A DNA stretch of 24,408 bases, taken from a virus. Shown piece by piece: positions 17,159 to 24,266 of the stretch. A program made the translations under genes and the position numbers. The notes beneath the pieces were generated by a model that saw only the letters and a list, made by a program, of their open reading frames with translations, did not search any database and was not told the origin of the DNA. Numbering within the stretch: position 1 is the stretch's first letter; each line of letters opens with the position of its first letter. The stretch lies in the IMG/VR virus record IMGVR_UViG_3300032084_001315, positions 1 through 24,408 of that record; one strand, written 5' to 3'.

Positions 17159-19372
17159 CTAGTCTATTAATTTTGAAATTGTTCCGTTATTGTTATATTT
17201 TTTAAAACCAAAATCTAGCTTAGTACTTTGTCTAACTTGTTTTGGCGTATAAGCACTTCTATTAACTGCCATTATAGCTAACCCTGAGCTGATAGAAGCA
17301 TCAAATTTAGTTCTTTTACTTATATCGAATCTTGCCCAGTCATTTAATGTTCTGTCAAAATACATATCTCCCATATTGTCATTATTAAAACCAACATGGT
17401 TTTCTATATAAGTTTCAATAGCCGCCGCGTGAGCTTGTCGCATATCTTCACTAGAATTTGGTATACCTCCGATTTCTTTTTCAGCCACAGACAACTTATT
17501 GTATATTTTATCAGGCCTATTTATAGAAAAACTTCTATATCCTCTTCTTTTAAGATAATATAATAAACGTGGTTTGTTATTTTCTGCAAGAATAGGCATT
17601 CCATAAAAATGTATAGCCATAAGAACTTCTTCAAAAAATATTTCTGCGGTTGGAGGTCTTGAAATATATTCTAGAAAAAAAGTATTAGAAGGTGCTTCTT
17701 CTATATTAAAAGTTGTTAATCCATGCAGCGATCCATTAGAGCCCCTGCCATCAACAGTTCCAGATATATCGTAACTATCACAACCAAAAGCACCTAAATG
17801 CTCATTGCCCGGCAATAGTCCACCTCTACGGTTTTTTATTACGCGATTTTGTAGGTTTATAGGTGGAACCCAAGATACAAAAAATCTGCCAGCCTCATTT
17901 GGATAAAATATAACTCTGCTGTCTTTAACACCATTTTCCCATTGAAAGTTACCTTGCGTAACGAGGTTACTATATTTCGCTTCTTTGTTATAATCAATTT
18001 GTTCATATATTTTTACTAGATTAAATATACTACCTTTTGTTTCATCTCTAAAGGCATGATCTTCTGTACGCGGGAACTGGCGATAAAATTCATTTAAAGC
18101 ATTCTGGTCTCCTTTTAAACCTTCAACCTCGTTATTCCAAAAATCTATTACGCCTTCTTCAATTATTTCCCCGTCAGGCCCTTCTACTGGGGATGGTGGC
18201 GTTTCCAATATAGGTAATCCATAAGAATCGATGAATCCTTCGTAATTCCATTCCATAGGAATGAATAAGCTATATAAGCCTGAGCGAGTTTGTCCGTTCT
18301 TGTTTCTTTTGGTAACATTTGAGTCATAATATAATTTTTTAAAATTATCACCTCCTTTATCTAAAGCATTTGATGTTGATCCCATCATACACTTACCAAT
18401 AATCTTACTACCTAATCTTAATGTAGTTTTTGTTACTCTCCAGTTGTTTAATATATTATCAGGTTTTAACCATTTAGCGGATTCATCATGTACCAATAAT
18501 TTTAGCTTTTCACCATCATAGCTATTGTCACCTGTGTTTTTCCAATCTATAGTTGTATCTAAACCTTTTAATATTTCTATTTTTTCTTTAGAAGTTATAC
18601 TCTTTTTGGTCAATTTAGAAGCGGGTACCCTATATGATAATTCAGTTTTAGGTTTATCCATACCATCTTGAATAGGCTTAAAAAAGAAAGGATAATTTGA
18701 TGATATTGGCACAACCTTATCTGTAAACATTTTTTTAGCATCACCTCCTGTTTTAGATAATATACCAAACCGTGCATCTGAAGTTATTGTAGCTTCATCT
18801 ACGGTAGCGCCTGAGGCCATAAAACTAAAACCAGAACGTCTTATTTTTAAATAACACATTCCGTAGCAACGATAATCAGCTCTACAAGCTTCCCAAAATA
18901 TAAAAAATATTCTATTTGCTTCTCTATAATGCGGTTTTCCTACATCAATTTTAGTCCACTGTAGGTACATATAATTAGTACCAGTAATATAAGTAGGAAT
19001 ATCTTTGTTATAAAACCAATATCCTTTGTCCCTAAATTCAAATTGTTCATCAATATACTCATACCACTCTTCTTTAAATTCGTCCGGATAATCTCTCCAT
19101 TCAAATATACTTTTTATATTTTTTAGCTGCTCAGGTATAGGACTAGCAAACCATTTATTTTTTCCTTTATTTAGCTTTTTAGGCGCTGGTGGAAGCGCTA
19201 TTTTTAAGTTTTGTATTTCGTATATTTCCCCTATTTGCCCAGTTTTACTTATTACAACAATATCATGCTCTTTGTCGTAACCATACCTCCATTTTTTAAG
19301 TTTATTTAATCTATTTAAAGTATTTATATTTATGGGGTCAACTATTTTAAAAAGCTTTAAATCTTCTTTCAT
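17159..19372 (-). CDS. terL: Terminase large subunit (737 aa)
   Basis: This is the ATP-driven DNA packaging motor with C-terminal nuclease. The ATPase region has KIRRSGFSF at residues 176-184 in the Walker A position, LLVHDESAKW at 292-301 as Walker B (D296, E297), and MMGSTSNA near 329-336 as the coupling motif. The nuclease domain begins near residue 485, with GAFGCDSYDISG (D532) as the first metal-binding acidic residue and later candidates at E581/E582 and in the stretch 670-683. The Walker A segment lacks the usual Lys before the final Ser. A length of 737 aa is at the large end for this family. The start overlaps the upstream small gene by ATGA, and the stop abuts the portal ATG, so terminase and portal are translationally coupled. 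Confidence 0.93.
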   Translation of the reverse strand: MKEDLKLFKIVDPININTLNRLNKLKKWRYGYDKEHDIVVISKTGQIGEIYEIQNLKIALPPAPKKLNKGKNKWFASPIPEQLKNIKSIFEWRDYPDEFKEEWYEYIDEQFEFRDKGYWFYNKDIPTYITGTNYMYLQWTKIDVGKPHYREANRIFFIFWEACRADYRCYGMCYLKIRRSGFSFMASGATVDEATITSDARFGILSKTGGDAKKMFTDKVVPISSNYPFFFKPIQDGMDKPKTELSYRVPASKLTKKSITSKEKIEILKGLDTTIDWKNTGDNSYDGEKLKLLVHDESAKWLKPDNILNNWRVTKTTLRLGSKIIGKCMMGSTSNALDKGGDNFKKLYYDSNVTKRNKNGQTRSGLYSLFIPMEWNYEGFIDSYGLPILETPPSPVEGPDGEIIEEGVIDFWNNEVEGLKGDQNALNEFYRQFPRTEDHAFRDETKGSIFNLVKIYEQIDYNKEAKYSNLVTQGNFQWENGVKDSRVIFYPNEAGRFFVSWVPPINLQNRVIKNRRGGLLPGNEHLGAFGCDSYDISGTVDGRGSNGSLHGLTTFNIEEAPSNTFFLEYISRPPTAEIFFEEVLMAIHFYGMPILAENNKPRLLYYLKRRGYRSFSINRPDKIYNKLSVAEKEIGGIPNSSEDMRQAHAAAIETYIENHVGFNNDNMGDMYFDRTLNDWARFDISKRTKFDASISSGLAIMAVNRSAYTPKQVRQSTKLDFGFKKYNNNGTISKLID

Positions 19373-19638
19373 TTACTTCGTCTTTCAGCAAACCCACCGA
19401 ACTCTTTAACTTTTTCTACTACTTTATTTTCAAGAATATTTTTTTCTTCTTGTATTTTATTTAATATTTCAAAAGCATCAAATATTGCCAGTTTTTTAGT
19501 AGCGGCGGCATTTTTTAATCTATCAGCTGCAACATCATCTTGTGTTTCAACTATAGGTTCTTTAGCTACTTTTACTAGTTCCTCCACTGCTTTTTCTCCA
19601 GCTAGGATTATATTCGATTTCATTTTTGGGATGTCCAT
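19369..19638 (-). CDS. Probable terminase small subunit (89 aa)
   Basis: A short helical protein encoded just before the large terminase, with which it shares ATGA. Residues 35-60 (DVAADRLKNAAATKKLAIFD, then AFEILNKIQEEK) are a conserved-looking helical block that I recall from small proteins before terL in marine phages. The C-terminus is FGGFAERRSK. There is no clear DNA-binding helix-turn-helix, and 89 aa is short for a small terminase, so the assignment rests on context. An alternative start at M6 (19623) is possible. With either start the gene overlaps the end of the 208-aa gene (77 or 62 nt), in another frame on the same strand. Confidence 0.6.
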   Translation of the reverse strand: MDIPKMKSNIILAGEKAVEELVKVAKEPIVETQDDVAADRLKNAAATKKLAIFDAFEILNKIQEEKNILENKVVEKVKEFGGFAERRSK

Positions 19639-20188
19639 AAGTCGCTGTAATGTCTTTAATTTTAATTCTATATAATTTTTTTTCGTCTACTAAAAACTCA
19701 AATTCACTACTGGGTGTAAAGCTAACTAAATCTCCACTATTGATATCTTGTGATTCTAAAAATGGATTGTTTATTTTTATAATACCAAAAAGATCTTTTT
19801 CTTTTTTATTTTCAATAGTATTATCATTATGTATTGGTGCAACAAAACAATAATCAGGTAGCGGCTTCCAGATATTTTTTGATTTTACTAAATATATTTG
19901 GTCTATGCTACAAAAACTATAATCTTCATTTATATAGCTAGAGCTTCTTTTTTGTTTACCACGCACATCATACCATGTTCTAAATACATTATGATGCACT
20001 AAAATAGTGTCGCCTTTATTTACTAAATATTCAAATGCTAAAGGAGCAGAAATTACTTCGGCAAACCTATTAATAAACTTATGGTCTTCGTAACCTGTAT
20101 TTAGTATTAATTTGTTTTTGCCAACACTAATTGTATTATTATATTTTTCACCAATTGGTTTTACTATAAAATTAAAAATAGATCGCAT
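19562..20188 (-). CDS. GroES-like protein with two probable co-chaperonin-type barrels (208 aa)
   Basis: Residues ~5-118 resemble a GroES barrel: FNFIVKPIGEKYNNTISVGK at the start, then a GDTILVHHNVFR segment (59-70) in place of the usual GDKVLF.KYAG, then SIDQIYLVK. A second segment at ~134-182 (GIIKINNPF, INSGDLVSFTPSSEFEFLVD, EKKLYRIKIKDI) repeats the GD-V-F...E...D...Y.I...DI pattern of the GroES C-terminal half. I recall similar proteins annotated as co-chaperonin-like in marine phages. GroES caps GroEL; a phage version could help fold capsid or tail proteins. It starts by TAATG overlap with the 72-aa gene and runs 77 nt into the small terminase gene. The function is inferred. Confidence 0.55.
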   Translation of the reverse strand: MRSIFNFIVKPIGEKYNNTISVGKNKLILNTGYEDHKFINRFAEVISAPLAFEYLVNKGDTILVHHNVFRTWYDVRGKQKRSSSYINEDYSFCSIDQIYLVKSKNIWKPLPDYCFVAPIHNDNTIENKKEKDLFGIIKINNPFLESQDINSGDLVSFTPSSEFEFLVDEKKLYRIKIKDITATYGHPKNEIEYNPSWRKSSGGTSKSS

Positions 20189-20406
20189 TAATATTCTAAA
20201 TTATATTCTATTGCAACTGCCATGTTTTTATTAAAATCTTTCCACGGTAAAACTTCATCTCTTTTTTTAATGTAAATACTGTATTTTTCTTGTGTCTCTA
20301 CAATATCACAAATAGTGTGGCCACCGTAGACTTCCTGGCCTACAGAGTAGTGCATAGCGTCGTTTTTGTAGTCCCTTCCTATGCTTATTTTTCTTATTAA
20401 ATTCAT
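20188..20406 (-). CDS. Small conserved phage protein of unknown function (72 aa)
   Basis: The protein contains SIGRDYKNDAMHYSVGQEVY (residues 8-27), GGHTICDIV, SIYIKKRDEVLPWKDFNKNM and VAIEYN. It looks like a compact beta-rich fold and resembles small proteins I recall next to the terminase and GroES-like genes of marine phages. Its stop codon overlaps the ATG of the 208-aa gene (TAATG), so the two are probably translated together. No membrane segment or catalytic motif is seen. It follows the 114-aa gene after 11 nt. Confidence 0.65.
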   Translation of the reverse strand: MNLIRKISIGRDYKNDAMHYSVGQEVYGGHTICDIVETQEKYSIYIKKRDEVLPWKDFNKNMAVAIEYNLEY

Positions 20407-20417
20407 ATTTTTTATTT

Positions 20418-20762
20418 CTAACTAAAACCCAAACCAAACCAGGTATGAGCTCCATTAGCATTAGACCACGTCCCGTCGTTTGTGATTTCTTTATTAGCCC
20501 AATTAGTTTTATAAGGCTCGCTTGTTTCTTCATGCCATAAAATATCAATAGAATATTTATCACTAAATATTGTCGGCGTTAATTCATTGCCTTCTTCATC
20601 ATACGTTCCGGGCGTTTGCACTAAATATCCCAAAACTTTGATATGATGCTGATGATCTGGATAATTATTTTCGTACTCGTCTACTATTGTTGGAAGCTGA
20701 TTTAAATAATTATTCGCTTCTTGTTGGTCTGCAAATTCGTATTTTTTAAATATCCTTGCCAT
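20418..20762 (-). CDS. Small protein linked to the receptor-binding gene, function unknown (114 aa)
   Basis: The gene begins 1 nt after the 434-aa fibre gene. The N-terminus (MARIFKKYEFADQQEANNYL) and middle (IKVLGYLVQTPGTYDEEGNE, KYSIDILWHEETSEPYKTNW) suggest an alpha/beta fold, and the end, NGAHTWFGLGF, is aromatic and Gly-rich. I recall proteins of this kind beside fibre genes in Flavobacterium and marine phages; a fibre-associated or fibre-assembly role is plausible but not shown. Another minus-strand frame at 20306-20563 is a shadow of this gene. Confidence 0.6.
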   Translation of the reverse strand: MARIFKKYEFADQQEANNYLNQLPTIVDEYENNYPDHQHHIKVLGYLVQTPGTYDEEGNELTPTIFSDKYSIDILWHEETSEPYKTNWANKEITNDGTWSNANGAHTWFGLGFS

Positions 20763-20763
20763 A

Positions 20764-22068
20764 CTATGTTGTTAAAGAAGTTAATTCTGCATCTGATAAT
20801 GCTTCATCAAAATAAACTAATTGTTTCACTTTTCCTTCAAAGGTATTTCCACCACCACCGGAACGTTCAAAATCAATTTGCGACAACCCTGAAACTGTAA
20901 ACGTAGAAGTATCCGTTGCCCGCTCTACACCGTCAACCCATAAAGCGCTGTCACCAGATTTGAATTTAAATGCAACTTTTGAAAAATCCGTTGAATCTGA
21001 AACCGTATAATTTAAAGATATAACATTTGATCCTGATATTTTTGCAAGAACTGAAATTCGATTTGCCGTTCCTGTATATCTTATAGAAAATCTATTGTTT
21101 GAAGCGCCGTCATTAATTGTAATTTCTTTTGTGCCGTCCTGCTTTGAAACTAAAGATGCAATTTCAACAAATAAAACACCTTCTGTATCACTTATGATAC
21201 TACTACTTCCAGCATCACCACAAACTTCTGCTGATCTTGTTACAGTACTCCCGGTAGTTGGTATATATGAAGTAGGAAAAACAAAATCATCTTTTGCTGT
21301 AGCTTCACATTGTATTCCAAATAAAAATATAAACTCTGTGCCAGCAGCATTAAAATCATTAAAATCATCTGCATTTTGCATTATTAATGATATTGCACCG
21401 TCTACATCTGTTGTAGTTTTAAAATGAATTGAGCATCTGTACCAACCGTTTCCAAAATATTCCATTTTGGGTGAAGCAACATTTTGCGTCGTGCCTACTG
21501 TGCCATTATTCAAATTAAAATTTGCTCTATAATTTAAATCAAATGTATCTGCTCTTAATGATAAATAATCGGCTCCTGTTCCTTTTTTGGCAAAAACTGA
21601 AACGACATTTGTGTTATTTGATACCACTCTTGTATTAAAATACCCAATTCTATGTTTGGAGCTTCCAGCCGTTGCTGTAATCTTTGTCGCATTTGTTGTG
21701 CCGTCTGGTGAAGTAGCATTATTAGCCGTTAAAGTTATGTTACCTTCCGTTGGATTATCTGAAAAAGTAAAAATATCTGCACCGCCGGCGTTTGAAAAGT
21801 CATTTGATTTTGTTGCTGTGTTTGTTGCTTCTGGTTCTAATAGTAAATATCCGCAACCTACATCATCATTAGAATCAACATCATAGTTTATTCTAGGTAC
21901 ATTATTACTTACAGTTTCAATTAAACCATTTTCATTTGTGCGTGTTGCACTTGAAGCTCTAGTAAAATCAAAATCAGCATTTCCGTTTGAGGGAATAACA
22001 CTGTTTAAACTTGAAGTATCATAACCACTTGGAGCCTGTACTATTTTTGCTTTATCTAATAAGCTCAT
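20764..22068 (-). CDS. Receptor-binding / tail spike or fibre protein with LamG-like C-terminus (434 aa)
   Basis: The N-terminal region contains FDFTRASSATRTNENGLIET (residues 33-52) and NNVPRINYD, a common phage spike or fibre start. It is followed by LLLEPEATNTATKSNDFSNA (76-95), which opens a carbohydrate-binding jelly-roll-like domain running to ~265 and including NGWYRCSIHF. Residues ~296-434 look like a concanavalin A/LamG sandwich (GVLFVEIAS..., RFSIRYTG, LWVDGVERA, ending GKVKQLVYFDEALSDAELTS). These domains bind sugars, so the protein probably recognises host surface glycans. No catalytic residues for depolymerase activity are evident. It is encoded upstream of the terminase, apart from the main tail genes, with 51-aa and 114-aa proteins on either side. 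Confidence 0.8.
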   Translation of the reverse strand: MSLLDKAKIVQAPSGYDTSSLNSVIPSNGNADFDFTRASSATRTNENGLIETVSNNVPRINYDVDSNDDVGCGYLLLEPEATNTATKSNDFSNAGGADIFTFSDNPTEGNITLTANNATSPDGTTNATKITATAGSSKHRIGYFNTRVVSNNTNVVSVFAKKGTGADYLSLRADTFDLNYRANFNLNNGTVGTTQNVASPKMEYFGNGWYRCSIHFKTTTDVDGAISLIMQNADDFNDFNAAGTEFIFLFGIQCEATAKDDFVFPTSYIPTTGSTVTRSAEVCGDAGSSSIISDTEGVLFVEIASLVSKQDGTKEITINDGASNNRFSIRYTGTANRISVLAKISGSNVISLNYTVSDSTDFSKVAFKFKSGDSALWVDGVERATDTSTFTVSGLSQIDFERSGGGGNTFEGKVKQLVYFDEALSDAELTSLTT

Positions 22069-22069
22069 A

Positions 22070-22225
22070 TTAAATGCTGTCTAAATTTTCTAAAATAGCT
22101 TTCGCACAAGCTCTATTTTCAAAATTAGCAGACCTACCTCTTAAAGTATTTAATAATCTATCTATTTCTGAAACTGCTTGTCTAGAGCCGTAAAAAGATA
22201 TACCTATATGATTATGGTATTTCAT
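22070..22225 (-). CDS. Small protein of unknown function (51 aa)
   Basis: Begins MKYHNHIGISFYGSRQAVSE and ends AKAILENLDSI. The composition suggests a short beta segment then two helices, with a single Cys. It starts 1 nt after the spike-base gene and ends 1 nt before the fibre gene, so it fits the operon exactly and is probably real. I do not recognise a family and propose no function. Confidence 0.55.
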   Translation of the reverse strand: MKYHNHIGISFYGSRQAVSEIDRLLNTLRGRSANFENRACAKAILENLDSI

Positions 22226-22226
22226 A

Positions 22227-22496
22227 TTAGTATAATGCTATAATATTAGATGCTGTAGTACCTGTACTATAAACACGATCTACTAGTATTGGTAAAAATA
22301 CACCATCGCCAACATTGCTAAATGTTACAGTGCCAGAACCAGACATGTCTACTTTAATATTACCGCCAGTACCAACATATAAAGCAGCTTGCACTGTTGC
22401 TAAATCAGAACCATCTGCAGGCGTTACAACAACCGCCTCGCTGGCTAGCGCTCTTTGGCTTTCTAAATTTTCTTTAGTTTTAAAATCTAATGACAT
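22227..22496 (-). CDS. Spike base / decoration-like protein (89 aa)
   Basis: The pattern DGSDLATVQAALYVGTGGNI (residues 28-47), then VTFSNVGDGVFLPILVDRVY and STGTTASNIIALY at the C-terminus, matches a widespread small beta protein of phages and gene transfer agents, of the type annotated as 'spike base protein, RCAP_Rcc01079'. It is therefore probably a virion surface protein at the base of spikes or a small decoration protein. It lies 2 nt after the holin gene and one gene before the fibre. The family match is from memory; the pattern is distinctive. Confidence 0.7.
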   Translation of the reverse strand: MSLDFKTKENLESQRALASEAVVVTPADGSDLATVQAALYVGTGGNIKVDMSGSGTVTFSNVGDGVFLPILVDRVYSTGTTASNIIALY

Positions 22497-22498
22497 AA

Positions 22499-22912
22499 TT
22501 ACTTTGTTTTATCTTTTATTTTTTCGTACGTTCTAAGTGCCCCAAGACCTAGCATACCGATTATTAATTCAAATAGATGATTAGCATTTACTTCTGGATA
22601 AGGTAATAAAGCCTTAGCTTCTAATACCATTGTAACCCATAGATAAGATGCCATAATAAATTGCGGGATATAAAAAGCAGCTAACGCAACACCTGCAACC
22701 CAACCGATAAAAGGCCTCCAGCCGGCGACAAACACAGTACGATGCTGCGCTTCTACTTTGGTTAATTCAGTTTGAACACTGATTAACTCTAAAGCTTTAT
22801 TAGGGTCTATTTCTTTGCCTTTAAGTGCTTCTCTAATATCTTTAGCAAACTCACCGGCACCCCCGCCTTCTTTTTTGCTGCCTAGAAGCATGTTTAATAT
22901 TTTACCTATCAT
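22499..22912 (-). CDS. Holin, gene-transfer-agent 3TM type (137 aa)
   Basis: Residues ~17-62 form an amphipathic helical region ending EAQHRTVFVAGWRPFIGWVA. The WRPFIGW signature and preceding 'EA.HR..F.AGWRP' are typical of the GTA_holin_3TM family. Hydrophobic segments follow at ~67-95 (GWVAGVALAAFYIPQFIMAS) and ~112-126 (HLFELIIGMLGLGAL), and the end is charged (YEKIKDKTK). It would permeabilise the inner membrane at the end of infection. The ATG overlaps the stop of the 52-aa gene (TAATG), so they are coupled. No endolysin is found in this window. Confidence 0.8.
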   Translation of the reverse strand: MIGKILNMLLGSKKEGGGAGEFAKDIREALKGKEIDPNKALELISVQTELTKVEAQHRTVFVAGWRPFIGWVAGVALAAFYIPQFIMASYLWVTMVLEAKALLPYPEVNANHLFELIIGMLGLGALRTYEKIKDKTK

Positions 22913-23070
22913 TATTTATATTTCCTAGGGAATAGTTTGTTCATAGCTTCTTTTCTTCCTTCACAACCACAAGGTATATTTAAACCTTTAGAAATAGTAT
23001 CTACCATGCGTTTAATACCTGTTGCTTTAGTAAATCTTTCTATGTCATCCCCTAACCCTCTAGATTTCAT
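22912..23070 (-). CDS. Small conserved phage protein with CxC motif (52 aa)
   Basis: The protein reads as MKSRGLGDDIERFTKATGIK at the start, then RMVDTISKGLNIPCGCEGRK, and ends AMNKLFPRKYK. The blocks GLGD.IE..TKATGIK and CGCE.RKE..NK.FP are a combination I recall from many marine phage genomes, sometimes within larger proteins. The two close Cys residues could bind metal. It overlaps its neighbours on both sides by single-base TAATG junctions (35-aa gene before, holin after), a strong sign that it is translated. Function unknown; a lysis or tail accessory role is only a guess from position. Confidence 0.75.
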   Translation of the reverse strand: MKSRGLGDDIERFTKATGIKRMVDTISKGLNIPCGCEGRKEAMNKLFPRKYK

Positions 23071-23177
23071 TATTTTTTCTTTTTCTTTCTTAATGCTTTA
23101 AAATCAGCGCCTGTAATTTTATTAAAAGGCTTTGCAGCACCTGCAATCTTTTTTTGTTTTGGAGTTAATTTTTTCAT
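23070..23177 (-). CDS. Tiny basic conserved phage protein (35 aa)
   Basis: Starts MKKLTPKQKKIAGAAKPFNK, continues ITGADFKALR and ends in five lysines. The LTPKQKKIA...KITGADFKAL pattern is one I recall as a small stand-alone protein in marine phages. It is strongly basic and may bind nucleic acid or a virion surface. It starts 4 nt after the stop of the 96-aa gene and its stop overlaps the next ATG (TAATG). Length and composition alone would not prove it is a gene; the exact fit in the operon does. Confidence 0.7.
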   Translation of the reverse strand: MKKLTPKQKKIAGAAKPFNKITGADFKALRKKKKK

Positions 23178-23181
23178 AATA

Positions 23182-23472
23182 TTAATATTTACCTCTTACA
23201 CCTTTAGGGCTTGATTTAGTGTTACCTCCAGGTCCTCCCCATAAATCTTTACATGCCCAATATCTACGAGTAAGCTTATCTTTTGCTTGGTCACATTTAT
23301 GACGAGCTCTAAAAGACTTTCTGGCAGCTTTGCTATAGTTATGACCATAACCTACAAAGCCGTAATGCAATAATTTTTCTTTACCGCTAGCGCAGGCTTT
23401 AACCATTCTTTTTTTACCTTTTCGGTCAGATTTCATTGGCTTATTACAAACCATTTTACTTTTGTCAGCCAT
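23182..23472 (-). CDS. Basic Cys-containing protein, DUF5872-like (96 aa)
   Basis: The signature HYGFVGYGHNYSKAARKSFR (residues 36-55), ARHKCDQAKDKLTRRYWACK (56-75) and LWGGPGG match, from memory, a small domain (DUF5872-like) found in many phages and some algal viruses. Cys at 9, 27, 60 and 74 could form a metal site, though spacing is not that of a classical zinc finger. The protein is very rich in Lys and Arg. It lies 3 nt after the winged-helix-like gene and ahead of the tiny basic gene. Nucleic-acid binding is plausible but unproven. Confidence 0.7.
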   Translation of the reverse strand: MADKSKMVCNKPMKSDRKGKKRMVKACASGKEKLLHYGFVGYGHNYSKAARKSFRARHKCDQAKDKLTRRYWACKDLWGGPGGNTKSSPKGVRGKY

Positions 23473-23475
23473 AAC

Positions 23476-23916
23476 TTAACGGTCTTTATCTTTAATCATT
23501 TTATCAATCGCTTGATTGAACACTTTATCTGTATACGTTTTGTTTTTATAAAAAACACCAACTTTAGAAGTCGGTATATCTTCTTCTCCAAGAAGCATTT
23601 TATACATGCGCGTTATAAGAAGTCTACACTTTGTGCTTGTAGTATATATATTGTATTTTTGAGTTGTTCGATTTCTTTCTCTCCAAATCTTTATCCAGCC
23701 ATTTCTTAAAAGCCTTTGAAAACGATGTTTATCCCAGGAATATATATAAATACCTTCTATAAAATCATTACGTGTAAAATACTCTACACAATCAAGATAA
23801 ATTAGTAATTCTATATCTGCATCTGTCATATTATAAGTTTTACAGGCCCATTTACGAACGAGCCTGTAATACTTAAATAATTTAATGCTTCTTATGTCAG
23901 ATGCTTCTATCCTCAA
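23476..23916 (-). CDS. Winged-helix (MarR-like) protein, possible regulator (146 aa)
   Basis: Residues ~30-110 show the order expected of a winged helix: MTDADIELLIYLDCVEYFTR (helices 1-2), a recognition-helix-like SWDKHRFQRLLRNGWIKIW, then a wing with RERNRTTQKYNIYTTSTKC and a closing helix LLITRMYKMLLGEEDIP. This is the MarR-type layout 'DxELLxYL...FTRxDF...R...L...GWI...R......Y.xS..'. Such a protein among structural genes could regulate late transcription or act in DNA packaging. It is 3 nt after the 112-aa gene. The family call rests on pattern only; no DNA target is visible. Confidence 0.5.
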   Translation of the reverse strand: MRIEASDIRSIKLFKYYRLVRKWACKTYNMTDADIELLIYLDCVEYFTRNDFIEGIYIYSWDKHRFQRLLRNGWIKIWRERNRTTQKYNIYTTSTKCRLLITRMYKMLLGEEDIPTSKVGVFYKNKTYTDKVFNQAIDKMIKDKDR

Positions 23917-23919
23917 CTA

Positions 23920-24258
23920 TTATGTGCCAAGAGTTAATGCTAGATCAGTGATGTTAGAGTTAAGATACACTTGATTGACATTATCTGCAATAGTAATCAT
24001 AGAATTGCTGAAAGGATCAGCACAAGCGTCTGCTATTGCCTGCATAACTGTTTTTTCGGATCCTGAAGCAATAGTTAAAGTAACTTTATCGTTTGCAACA
24101 ACGGCTGGATCTGTTGCGCTTTTAAAGTAAATTTCGATAGTTGTGTCTGAGTCATGAATAACCGCGTGCAGTCTACTCAGAGGGTACATGTACGAATCAT
24201 TGTTACCGTCACCGAAAAATAAAAATTTTTCAACTAGTTGTGTGTTTTGAAGTCCCAT
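23920..24258 (-). CDS. Conserved phage protein, function unknown, possibly minor structural (112 aa)
   Basis: The protein begins MGLQNTQLVEKFLFFGDGNN, continues YMYPLSRLHAVIHDSDTTIE and IYFKSATD, then VTLTIASGSEKTVMQAIADA, with MITIADNVNQVYLNSNITDL near the end. It seems to be an alpha/beta protein without membrane segments. I recall similar small proteins close to the holin and spike-base genes of marine phages, sometimes assigned as minor structural. Its leader is very A-rich (AAAAACAAAAAAA) with no Shine-Dalgarno sequence and includes an 18-bp AT palindrome. Function is not known to me. Confidence 0.65.
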   Translation of the reverse strand: MGLQNTQLVEKFLFFGDGNNDSYMYPLSRLHAVIHDSDTTIEIYFKSATDPAVVANDKVTLTIASGSEKTVMQAIADACADPFSNSMITIADNVNQVYLNSNITDLALTLGT

Positions 24259-24266
24259 TTTTTTTG

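Noticed and set aside
20306-20563. Minus-strand 85-codon frame overlapping the 114-aa and 72-aa genes
   Set aside because: It crosses two better-supported genes in another frame, and its residues (for example KKNKHRKGLQKRRYALLC) show no family resemblance.
21095-21427. Plus-strand 110-codon frame, and a similar one at 21587-21886
   Set aside because: Both lie antisense within the fibre gene, with no plus-strand neighbours and no recognisable domain.
19369-24258. Endolysin next to the holin
   Set aside because: None of the proteins in this stretch has a lysozyme, amidase or peptidase motif; the endolysin must be elsewhere or of an unrecognised type.
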